NCBI GenBank assembly: GCA_028696435.1
Contig: JAQVHC010000053.1
Coordinates: 1 to 8,480, forward strand
Reading direction: 5' to 3'
Length of the DNA stretch: 8,480 bases
Origin: Actinomycetota bacterium
GTDB lineage: Bacteria; Actinomycetota; Humimicrobiia; Humimicrobiales; Humimicrobiaceae
A program made the position numbers and the translations under genes. The notes beneath the pieces were generated by a model. That model saw only the letters and a list, made by a program, of their open reading frames with translations, searched no databases and was not told where the DNA came from. This document shows positions 1-6,084 of this stretch, in pieces; position 1 is the first letter of the stretch, and each line of letters starts with the position of its first letter.

Positions 1-680
1 CTATTTCCGGCATCAGAATGACTGTGAATACAGGAGATGGGAAAAAGATGGATGTCTCGTCTCCATTGTGTGGATATTTTAATATATATAATATCCTGGC
101 GGCTATAGGTGTGTGTTTAGATATGGGGGTAAAAACTGAATATATAATAGAAGGAATTAATTCCATGCAAGGTGTAAAAGGAAGATTTGAAAGGGTGTAC
201 GCCGATGGAAAAATAACAGTAATAGTAGATTATGCACATACACCTGACGGGCTCAAAAATGCATTGCACACCGGGCGCGAACTGTTAAAACCGGGTGGCA
301 GGCTGATATCAGTTTTTGGATGTGGTGGAGACCGTGATAGGGGTAAAAGAAAAACAATGGGTTATATTTCTGGCCGGTATGCTGATTATACAATTATTAC
401 ATCGGACAATCCAAGGTCCGAAGAACCACTTTCCATAATTAATATGATAAAAGAAGGAATAGTTAATTCAGGAAATGACAGATTTGATATAGAAGTTGAT
501 AGGAAAAAAGCAATATTTAAAGCTCTTAATATGGCAGGGATAAATGATATAGTTATAATTGCAGGCAAGGGTCATGAAAGTTACCAGGAGTTTAAAGATT
601 ATAAAATACCTTTTAGTGACCGGAAAGTGGTCAGTACGTGGGCCGGTCAAGAGAGAAACGATAAAAAAGAGAAACGATAA
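1..680 (+). CDS. murE: UDP-MurNAc-tripeptide synthetase MurE, 3' part (C-terminal 225 residues)
   Basis: Cytoplasmic Mur ligase that adds the third residue of the stem peptide to UDP-MurNAc-L-Ala-D-Glu using ATP. The frame is open from base 3, so the gene begins upstream; the ATG at 18 is internal, inside a stretch (TVNTGDG) that normally lies mid-protein. In fragment numbering, the end of the central domain is seen as FNIYNILAAIG (about 26-36). The C-terminal domain follows with DYAHTPD (76-82), GCGGDRDRGKR (106-116), the substrate motif DNPR (135-138) and GKGHE (188-192), then PFSDR. DNPR is the form established for enzymes adding meso-diaminopimelate; Lys-adding enzymes usually differ here. 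The family core ends near STWAG. It is followed by a short charged tail (ERNDKKEKR) created within a 16-bp tandem duplication that carries the stop codon. murF follows after 51 bp. Identity is secure; meso-DAP specificity is inferred from the motif. Confidence 0.97.
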   Translation, partial: ISGIRMTVNTGDGKKMDVSSPLCGYFNIYNILAAIGVCLDMGVKTEYIIEGINSMQGVKGRFERVYADGKITVIVDYAHTPDGLKNALHTGRELLKPGGRLISVFGCGGDRDRGKRKTMGYISGRYADYTIITSDNPRSEEPLSIINMIKEGIVNSGNDRFDIEVDRKKAIFKALNMAGINDIVIIAGKGHESYQEFKDYKIPFSDRKVVSTWAGQERNDKKEKR

Positions 681-682
681 AA
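652..682 (+). repeat. 16-bp-period tandem duplication across the murE stop codon
   Basis: The 15-mer AGAGAAACGATAAAA occurs exactly at 652-666 and again at 668-682, separated by one A, so the period is 16 bp. The murE stop (TAA, 678-680) lies in the second copy. Because 16 is not a multiple of three, the duplication changes the reading frame. With one copy removed, the murE frame would run on through an open Lys/Asp-rich stretch and stop at TAA 727-729, two bases before murF. The repeat itself is plain in the sequence; a recent origin is inference. Confidence 0.9.
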
Positions 683-731
683 TAAAGATGTCCGGAAAAG
701 AGGATAGAAAAGACGATATAAAGAAATAAAA

Positions 732-2168
732 ATGAAAGAAAAAATAAAAATAGAGAATTTATTATCATGGACAGAATGCGAGCTGATTTCAGGTAATCCC
801 GGGAAATATATTTTCAATATTTCAACTGATTCAAGAACCATAAAAGAAGGGGATTTCTTTATACCTGTAGTTGGGGAAAATTATGATGGTCATGATTTCA
901 TAGAACTGGCTCTGGAAAAAGGAGCCTGTGGATTTGTTTTTGAGTCACAGTATAGCGAAAGGTTAAAACTATGGGAGAAAAGTATAAAAGCTCGAAAACT
1001 AAATGACCTTATAATTATAAAATCGCAAAACAATTTATTTTTTCTTAACAATATTGCATATCATTACATCCGAAAATTCAATCCTACTGTAATAGGAATT
1101 ACCGGAAGCGCTGGTAAAACTACATCAAAAAATTTGCTCGTAAGTATATTAAGTAGAAAACATAAGGTTAAATTTACTCCAGAAAATTATAATACCGAAA
1201 TAGGGGTTTCAAAATCAATTCTGGAAATTGATGGTGGAACAGAAATCTTTATTGCCGAACTCGGAATGCGGGGCAGAGGTCAGATAAAATTGTTATCAGA
1301 TATGTGCAATTTAAATATTGGTGCTATTACTTCAATAGGTGAATCGCATCTGGCTTTTTTTAATGATTTAGAAGAGATAGCGATGGCTAAAGCTGAAATG
1401 GCAGATATTCTTTACAGGAATAATGGAGTTTTATTTTTAAATAATGACGACCTGTATAGTGACTTTATTGAGAAGAGGGTAAAATGTAAAAATTTAAGGT
1501 TTGGAAGGGATAATGAGATTGCATTTAACTTTATAGAAAAAGATGTTGATTGCATGGGAAGGTTCGAATTTGATTTGCTAAAGGGTGATAAAAAAGTTAC
1601 AAATATAAAATTAAATGTTCCTGGCTATCATAATATATACAATGCATGCTGTGCGGCTGCAATAGCCCTGTATCTGGATATTGATACGGAGACAATAAAA
1701 AAGGGAATTGAGGAAGCAGTTATCGAGAGTTCAAGAATGGGAGTTATAAATAAGAAAGACAGAATAATTATAGATGATTGTTATAATGCTAATCCTTTAT
1801 CTGTAAAAAGAGCAATTGATACACTTAGTTTAATTTCAAAAAAGAGAAATATGAGGAGTGTTGCTATAATAGGAGATATGCTGGAACTTGGAAGCAAATC
1901 GCCGGCTCTCCATGCTGATATAGGTAGATATTTATCTGAAAAAAAGGTAGATGTGCTAATTGCTGTTGGCAGTCTTTCTGCAAATATATATAAAGGCTTC
2001 AAAAATAGTGCTAATCTTAATAACAGTAAAAGCAGTAGAAGCTGTTATTATTTTAGTAACAAGGAAGAATTAATGGGTGAAATAGATGATCTAATTAAAC
2101 CGGGCGATATTATATTAATAAAAGGCTCCAGAGCAAATAAAATGGAAGATATTGTTAATATGGTGTAG
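732..2168 (+). CDS. murF: UDP-MurNAc-tripeptide:D-alanyl-D-alanine ligase MurF
   Basis: Mur ligase that joins D-Ala-D-Ala to the UDP-MurNAc-tripeptide with ATP, giving the pentapeptide precursor used by MraY. The 478 residues are slightly above the usual 450 or so. The N-terminal domain shows STDSRTIKEGDFFIP (31-45). The ATPase domain follows with P-loop GSAGKTT (125-131), NYNTEIGVS (152-160), AELGMRGRGQI (175-185), IGESHLAFF (202-210) and AKAEM (219-223), whose Lys sits where the carbamylated Lys of the family is expected. PGYHNIYNACCA (297-308) ends this domain. The C-terminal domain has DDCYNANP (348-355), GDMLELG (381-387) and KGSRANKMEDIV (464-475). The ATG at 732 is the only good start: an in-frame TAG lies at 705-707. 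No strong Shine-Dalgarno sits at normal distance; AGAGGA at 699-704 is about 27 bases away. Translation may therefore depend on coupling to murE. mraY follows after 14 bp. Confidence 0.98.
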   Translation: MKEKIKIENLLSWTECELISGNPGKYIFNISTDSRTIKEGDFFIPVVGENYDGHDFIELALEKGACGFVFESQYSERLKLWEKSIKARKLNDLIIIKSQNNLFFLNNIAYHYIRKFNPTVIGITGSAGKTTSKNLLVSILSRKHKVKFTPENYNTEIGVSKSILEIDGGTEIFIAELGMRGRGQIKLLSDMCNLNIGAITSIGESHLAFFNDLEEIAMAKAEMADILYRNNGVLFLNNDDLYSDFIEKRVKCKNLRFGRDNEIAFNFIEKDVDCMGRFEFDLLKGDKKVTNIKLNVPGYHNIYNACCAAAIALYLDIDTETIKKGIEEAVIESSRMGVINKKDRIIIDDCYNANPLSVKRAIDTLSLISKKRNMRSVAIIGDMLELGSKSPALHADIGRYLSEKKVDVLIAVGSLSANIYKGFKNSANLNNSKSSRSCYYFSNKEELMGEIDDLIKPGDIILIKGSRANKMEDIVNMV

Positions 2169-2182
2169 ATAGGAATTAAAGT

Positions 2183-3196
2183 ATGACGTGGATATTTTTA
2201 TCAATTATGATAGGGGGCATAATGTCACTTATGGCAACTCCCCTATTCATAAAATTTCAGAGAAACAAAAAAATCGGTAAGAGAATCCGTATAGATGGCC
2301 CTAAGACACATTCTACCAAAACAGGGACACCCACCATGGGTGGGCTGGTATTTGTATTTTCATCGCTGGTTTCTTATATTGTAGTAAGCCTGGTAAAGTA
2401 TTACAGACATGGAGATTATAGTATAGAAGGTATCTTTGCTATTTCTGTTTTGTTACTATGCAGCTTTATAGGATTTATTGATGATTATATTGCTATTAAA
2501 ATGCAGAGGTCGCTTGGTTTGAGATGGTGGGTTAAAATAGTCCTCCTTGCTGTGGTTTGCGTTTACTTTATATTGTTTTCAAAATATGTGCTTAACATTG
2601 GTACATACTTGAGTATACCATTTACGAATATGAAGGTTGAAATGGGTAACTGGTACTATATCATTGTGGTCCTTATTATAATAAGCACAACCAATGCAGT
2701 TAATCTAACTGATGGACTGGATGGCCTGGCTGCAGGGGCCTCTTCAATTGTTTTAGCTGTATTCTGTCTTATAGCTTTTCTCGAATGGTCTGTACTTGAT
2801 GTTCATTCTGCCATAGATATTGCTGTAATAGGTGGTGGTACTCTCGCTGCGTGTATAGGGTTTTTATGGTGGAACACTGCACCTGCCGAGATTTTTATGG
2901 GAGATACAGGATCTTTTGGACTGGGAGGACTAATAGCGACATTTGCTATAATTTTAAAACAGGAAATTCTACTTATTGTAATCGGAGGACTTTTTGTAAT
3001 TGAAACGTTATCAGTAATAATACAGGTTTTATGGTTTAAGATGTTTAAAAGAAGGGTGTTTAAAATGGCTCCCATTCATCATCACTTCGAACTTCTCGGG
3101 TGGCCTGAGATAAAGATTATTATAAGGTTCTGGATTGTATGCATGTTATTTGCAGGAGTCGGGTTTTTTATTTATTACTTAAAATTTATAGATTAA
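2183..3196 (+). CDS. mraY: Phospho-MurNAc-pentapeptide translocase MraY
   Basis: Polytopic membrane enzyme that transfers phospho-MurNAc-pentapeptide from UDP to undecaprenyl phosphate, forming lipid I. The 337 residues fit the family, and about ten hydrophobic spans are seen. Family motifs appear in order: DGPKTHSTKTGTPTMGG (38-54), the aspartate pair FIDD (98-101), QRSLGL (108-113), NAVNLTDGLDGLAAG (171-185), FLWWNTAPAEIFMGDTGS (227-244) with the Mg-binding-type Asp at 241, and MAPIHHHFELLGW (295-307) with the His triad. One departure: residue 104 is Ala where the family normally has Lys (DDxxK), with a Lys two positions later. TMGDTGS is followed by Phe instead of the usual Leu. The start is supported by AGGA at 2171-2174, eight bases upstream. 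murD begins six bases after the stop, so the two are surely co-transcribed. Confidence 0.98.
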   Translation: MTWIFLSIMIGGIMSLMATPLFIKFQRNKKIGKRIRIDGPKTHSTKTGTPTMGGLVFVFSSLVSYIVVSLVKYYRHGDYSIEGIFAISVLLLCSFIGFIDDYIAIKMQRSLGLRWWVKIVLLAVVCVYFILFSKYVLNIGTYLSIPFTNMKVEMGNWYYIIVVLIIISTTNAVNLTDGLDGLAAGASSIVLAVFCLIAFLEWSVLDVHSAIDIAVIGGGTLAACIGFLWWNTAPAEIFMGDTGSFGLGGLIATFAIILKQEILLIVIGGLFVIETLSVIIQVLWFKMFKRRVFKMAPIHHHFELLGWPEIKIIIRFWIVCMLFAGVGFFIYYLKFID

Positions 3197-3202
3197 GAGA
3201 AT

Positions 3203-4702
3203 ATGGGAAAAGGAAAAAGAACTGATTTTATGAAAAAATATAATTTACTGGTTGTAGGCCTCGGAAAAACAGGGGTTTCTGTAATTAAAAAAGTATCTGA
3301 CCTGTGTTCATCGATAATTGCAGTGGACGATAATCCCTATCTTGACCTGGAATTAGCATTTGGGGGCAGTCAATATAAGGAAATTAATAATCTAAAAATA
3401 ATGCCTGGCAGGGACTTCATAGATGGACAAAAAATTTTAAAAAAAATTGATCTTGTAATAATAAGCCCGGGAGTTCCCTCTAATGCTCCATTAATAAAAA
3501 ATGCGAGAGAAAACGGAATTCCGGTATGGAGTGAGCTTGAACTTGCATGGAGATTGCTTCAGGAAGAGGAACAGAAAAGAACAATTGCTGTAACCGGTAC
3601 GAATGGCAAAACGACAGTAGTAACATTAATTGGAGAGATTATTAAAAATTCAGGAAAAAATTGCGTGGTATGCGGTAATGTAGGATTGCCATTAATAAAC
3701 ACAATAGACACAAACGAGGTAAATATTATTAATAACGATAAAACAAGCAGTAATTATAGTATAGATAGGGAACTGATAAGGGTGATAGAAGTTAGCAGCT
3801 TTCAGCTGGAGTGGGTATATGAATTTAAACCACATATCAGTGTCATATTAAATATAACAAGTGACCATATAGACAGACACAGATCTTTTGATGATTATGC
3901 AAGGTTAAAGTTAAAGTTATTTGAGAATCAGTCTGCCGGTGACAGGGCAATTTTTAATGCTGATGACCCGAATATTGAAAGTAGGGTAAACAGGTGTATA
4001 TCTACCGGGTATAAAAAACTCCCGGAGTTTATAAAATATAGTCTTAAAACAAAAGAAGGAGTAAACCTTTTTTATGAAGACGAAGCCGTCTTTTACAGGA
4101 TTGATAATAAAAAAGGAAAGGTAAATATAAAAAATTCACCTCTTAAAGGCAACCACAATATATCCAATATTATGGCTTCTATTGCACCTTCTTTATTGAT
4201 GGGAGTGGATGAGAGAAACATTGAGGAAACAATAAAGAATTTTAAACCTTTAGACCACAGGCTTGAATATCTTGGTTGTGTAAAAAAAATAAGGTGTTTT
4301 AATGATTCGAAATCGACCAATCCTGATGCAACACTGGCTGCTCTAGAAGATTTTGATAAAGAAGTTACATTGATAATGGGTGGGAAAAATAAGAACATGG
4401 ATTTTTCAGAATTAATTAGTATTTTAAATAAAAAAATAAAAAATCTTATTTTAATCGGAGAAGCTGCGCCGGTGATTTATGAGTCAATATCAGAAAGTGG
4501 TTTTGACTATAAAATATTCAGATGTAGAACTCTTGAAGAAGCAGTATACAGAGGATTTGAAGTTGCGAAGCCCGGTGAAGTGCTGATGCTTTCTCCTGCC
4601 TGTGCCAGTATGGATATGTTTAAAGATTATAAAGAAAGAGGAGATAGATTTAAAAGCCTTGTATGTATGGAAAAGGAGAGAGTAAGTACAGGTAAAAATT
4701 AG
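3203..4702 (+). CDS. murD: UDP-MurNAc-L-alanine:D-glutamate ligase MurD
   Basis: Cytoplasmic Mur ligase adding D-Glu to UDP-MurNAc-L-Ala. The N-terminal Rossmann domain is seen at NLLVVGLGKTGVSV (14-27) and ISPGVPSNAP (87-96). The ATPase domain has P-loop TGTNGKTT (131-138), GNVGLP (158-163), EVSSFQLE (196-203), LNITSDHIDRH (216-226) and KGNHNISN (315-322). The C-terminal domain has DHRLEYLG (351-358), NDSKSTNPDAT (367-377), GGKNK (393-397) and SPACASMDMFKDYKERG (464-480). At 499 residues it is longer than the usual 440-460. Part of the excess is an Asn/Asp/Ser-rich insert near 170-190, between GNVG and EVSSFQ. The start is uncertain. ATG 3203 is preceded by AAGAGAAT at very close range, while Met10 (ATG 3230) begins MKKYNLLVVGLG, which matches the usual family start better and has AAAAGGA about 16 bases upstream. 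Function is secure; the first nine residues are not. Confidence 0.97.
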   Translation: MGKGKRTDFMKKYNLLVVGLGKTGVSVIKKVSDLCSSIIAVDDNPYLDLELAFGGSQYKEINNLKIMPGRDFIDGQKILKKIDLVIISPGVPSNAPLIKNARENGIPVWSELELAWRLLQEEEQKRTIAVTGTNGKTTVVTLIGEIIKNSGKNCVVCGNVGLPLINTIDTNEVNIINNDKTSSNYSIDRELIRVIEVSSFQLEWVYEFKPHISVILNITSDHIDRHRSFDDYARLKLKLFENQSAGDRAIFNADDPNIESRVNRCISTGYKKLPEFIKYSLKTKEGVNLFYEDEAVFYRIDNKKGKVNIKNSPLKGNHNISNIMASIAPSLLMGVDERNIEETIKNFKPLDHRLEYLGCVKKIRCFNDSKSTNPDATLAALEDFDKEVTLIMGGKNKNMDFSELISILNKKIKNLILIGEAAPVIYESISESGFDYKIFRCRTLEEAVYRGFEVAKPGEVLMLSPACASMDMFKDYKERGDRFKSLVCMEKERVSTGKN

Positions 4703-4735
4703 TTATAAAAAAATGAGCACAACACAAGAGAGAAT

Positions 4736-5890
4736 ATGGAAGAAGAAAGAAGAAATATTAGAAGATATAATCTGTTAAAGATTGATATTGAGTATTATCT
4801 CCTGTTTGTTATTACGCTGATTCTGTCAATAATAGGTCTTATAATGGTATCAAGCTCTTCTATGGCAGTAGGCGAAAGATATTTTAATGACCCTTACTGG
4901 TTTATCAGAAGACAGGTAATATGGTGGGCTATATCTTTAATTTTTCTTATTCTGGCATCGAAGATAAATTATCACAGCTATCAAAAGCTTTCTAATTTTA
5001 TAATAATTATAGTTATCGGTTTGCTTGCACTGGTTCTAATTCCAGGAGTAGGAGTAGAAGTCGGAGGTTCGAGAAGATGGCTTAATTTATGGTTTTTTAA
5101 CCTGCAGCCTTCGGAATTTGCAAAAGTTGCCATAACTTTTATGTTATGTGATAACATTGAGCGTAAATACAGATATGGGAAGCGTATAAAAGATATTATC
5201 CTCCCTTCTTTTTTAGCACTATGTGTCATTACAGTTTTAATATTTCTTGAGCCTGATCTTGGCTCGGTTGTTATTATCTGGTTGATTGCTTTTATAGTTA
5301 TGTTTATAGGTGAAGTGAGATTTAAACATCTTATTGGATTAGGATCTACTGGACTTATAGTAATAATAAGTTACCTGTTTATGGAAGACTATAGAAAGGC
5401 AAGGCTTTTCGCTTTTTTTAATAAAGCAGAAGAGGTCGAAGGAGCTAATTTTCAGATAACGCAATCACTGATTGCACTGGGCTCCGGGAACCTGACGGGA
5501 GTAGGTCTTGGTAACAGCATGCAAAAATATTCTTATCTTCCCGAAGCTCACACTGATTTTATATTTGCAATTATTGGTGAGGAGCTCGGACTGGCGGGTA
5601 CACTACTTGTGGTAACTTTATTTATACTTTTTATGTTTTCAGGGATAAGGATTTGCATTAAGACAGAAGACTGTTTTGGAAGAATACTGGCAGCAGGCCT
5701 TACAAGTATTGTAATAGTACCGGCTATAATTAATATTTTTGTTGTTGTCGGTCTTGCCCCTGTTAAAGGTCTGGCACTGCCCTTTATCAGCTCCGGGGGT
5801 TCATCGTTGATTATTAATATGATAGTAGCAGGAATACTGCTTAACATATCCCGAAACAGTAGTTTATCAATGATAAAAAGTCAGAAATAG
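4736..5890 (+). CDS. ftsW: SEDS-family septal peptidoglycan glycosyltransferase FtsW
   Basis: Integral membrane polymerase that links lipid II into glycan strands at the division site, working with a class B penicillin-binding protein that would lie outside this window. The 384 residues and about ten hydrophobic spans fit the family. Motifs in order: MVSSSSMAVGERYF (37-50), GGSRRW (110-115), QPSEFAK (124-130), LEPDLGS (171-177), YRKARLFAFF (219-228), QSLIALGSG (243-251), GVGLGNSMQKYSYLPEAHTD (255-274) and PFISSGGSS (349-357). Asp274 matches the position of the Asp reported as catalytic in E. coli FtsW (D297). Two loops deviate from the common pattern: FNKAEEVEG in place of a DPW-type stretch, and GNLTG instead of GGLxG. 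Position among the mur genes favours FtsW over RodA; a sporulation SpoVE role cannot be excluded if the host forms spores. The ATG follows AAGAGAGAAT, much like the murD start. The stop lies inside a degenerate duplication. Confidence 0.95.
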   Translation: MEEERRNIRRYNLLKIDIEYYLLFVITLILSIIGLIMVSSSSMAVGERYFNDPYWFIRRQVIWWAISLIFLILASKINYHSYQKLSNFIIIIVIGLLALVLIPGVGVEVGGSRRWLNLWFFNLQPSEFAKVAITFMLCDNIERKYRYGKRIKDIILPSFLALCVITVLIFLEPDLGSVVIIWLIAFIVMFIGEVRFKHLIGLGSTGLIVIISYLFMEDYRKARLFAFFNKAEEVEGANFQITQSLIALGSGNLTGVGLGNSMQKYSYLPEAHTDFIFAIIGEELGLAGTLLVVTLFILFMFSGIRICIKTEDCFGRILAAGLTSIVIVPAIINIFVVVGLAPVKGLALPFISSGGSSLIINMIVAGILLNISRNSSLSMIKSQK

Positions 5891-5920
5891 GTCAGGTATT
5901 AAGTCAGAAATTCAGGTATT
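5878..5920 (+). repeat. Degenerate tandem duplication across the ftsW stop codon
   Basis: AAGTCAGAAAT occurs exactly at 5878-5888 and 5901-5911, and TCAGGTATT occurs at 5892-5900 and 5912-5920. The two units are therefore AAGTCAGAAAT + 3 bases + TCAGGTATT (23 bases) and the same without the three bases (20 bases). The first copy carries the ftsW stop (TAG, 5888-5890); the second lacks it. Read in the phase of ftsW from the second copy, the frame stays open to TAA 5983-5985. The repeats are visible directly; a duplication event is inference. Confidence 0.85.
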
Positions 5921-5938
5921 ATTATTATTATAATAATA
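5917..5938. repeat. ATT-type microsatellite ending in a 16-bp perfect palindrome
   Basis: A run of TAT/ATT triplets (5917-5931) turns into its own complement, AATAATA. TATTATTA at 5923-5930 is followed directly by TAATAATA at 5931-5938, a perfect palindrome with no loop. Pure AT pairing and the absence of a following T run make it a poor terminator. It lies 33 bases after the ftsW stop and contains a TATAAT hexamer. It may be a slippage product. Confidence 0.8.
5929..5934 (+). promoter_or_regulatory. Possible -10 box of a promoter for murG-murC
   Basis: TATAAT matches the sigma-70 -10 consensus exactly and lies in the only long gap of the cluster. No recognisable TTGACA-like -35 lies 16-18 bases upstream, and there is no TGn extension. 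The hexamer sits in an ATT repeat where it could arise by chance. If used, transcription would start near 5941 and leave a leader of about 140 bases before murG. This is a weak candidate. Confidence 0.2.
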
Positions 5939-5947
5939 GAGCAAACA

Positions 5948-6070
5948 GGTTAAAGCCGGGCAAAACTGATCCGGAGTTAAACTAACAAGATAAGTTAACT
6001 GTGGTTAAATTAGCAGGAATTAACCTGGCAAAATTAATGGAGTCAGGTTAACTGGATTGAAATTAATTAA
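5948..6070 (+). repeat. Cluster of TTAA/GTTAA motifs, partly at 14-15-bp spacing
   Basis: TTAA begins at 5950, 5977, 5995, 6005, 6020, 6034, 6048, 6063 and 6067. From 6005 to 6063 the steps are 15, 14, 14 and 15 bases. The tetramer is often part of GTTAA (5949, 5976, 5994, 6004, 6047, and 6020-6024 on the minus strand) and is often followed within the unit by a G-rich stretch such as CTGG, AGCAGG or GTCAGG. This is several times denser than base composition would predict by rough estimate. It could be a set of operator sites or decayed tandem repeats. No function is assigned. Confidence 0.5.
6020..6051. repeat. Inverted repeat upstream of murG
   Basis: TTAACCTG at 6020-6027 is the exact reverse complement of CAGGTTAA at 6044-6051, with 16 bases between. 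CAGGTTAA also occurs once more, in direct orientation, at 5946-5953. As RNA this could form an 8-bp stem, but no T run follows, so it is not an intrinsic terminator. It may be an operator half-site pair or a byproduct of the TTAA-rich composition. Confidence 0.5.
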
Positions 6071-6075
6071 AGGGA
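6069..6075 (+). promoter_or_regulatory. Ribosome binding site of murG
   Basis: AAAGGGA lies nine bases before ATG 6085. It supports that start and shows that murG is translated independently, as expected after a 194-bp gap. Confidence 0.7.
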
Positions 6076-6084
6076 TATTACTGG

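Noticed and set aside
18..20. ATG 18 as the start of a short separate gene
   Set aside because: The frame is open upstream to the window edge, and the following residues are mid-protein MurE sequence.
3432..3445. Slippery heptamer T TTA AAA in the murD frame, followed by more A residues
   Set aside because: A -1 shift would hit TGA within two codons, and no downstream structure or second product is evident; poly-A runs are common in this AT-rich DNA.
4713..4778. Short 21-codon open frame from ATG 4713 overlapping the ftsW start
   Set aside because: No ribosome binding site, no recognisable product, and it overlaps the secure ftsW frame; it looks like a chance frame.
5548..5847. Minus-strand open frames of 60-101 codons inside the mur genes and ftsW
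   Set aside because: All lie opposite well-conserved coding sequence, show no family motifs, and are expected shadows of the real genes.
5923..5938. AT palindrome after ftsW as an intrinsic terminator
   Set aside because: The stem is pure AT with no loop and no T run after it, so it would not be a stable terminator hairpin.
6057..6062. TTGAAA as a -35 box for murG
   Set aside because: At normal spacing the -10 would fall on the murG start codon, where no TATAAT-like sequence is seen.
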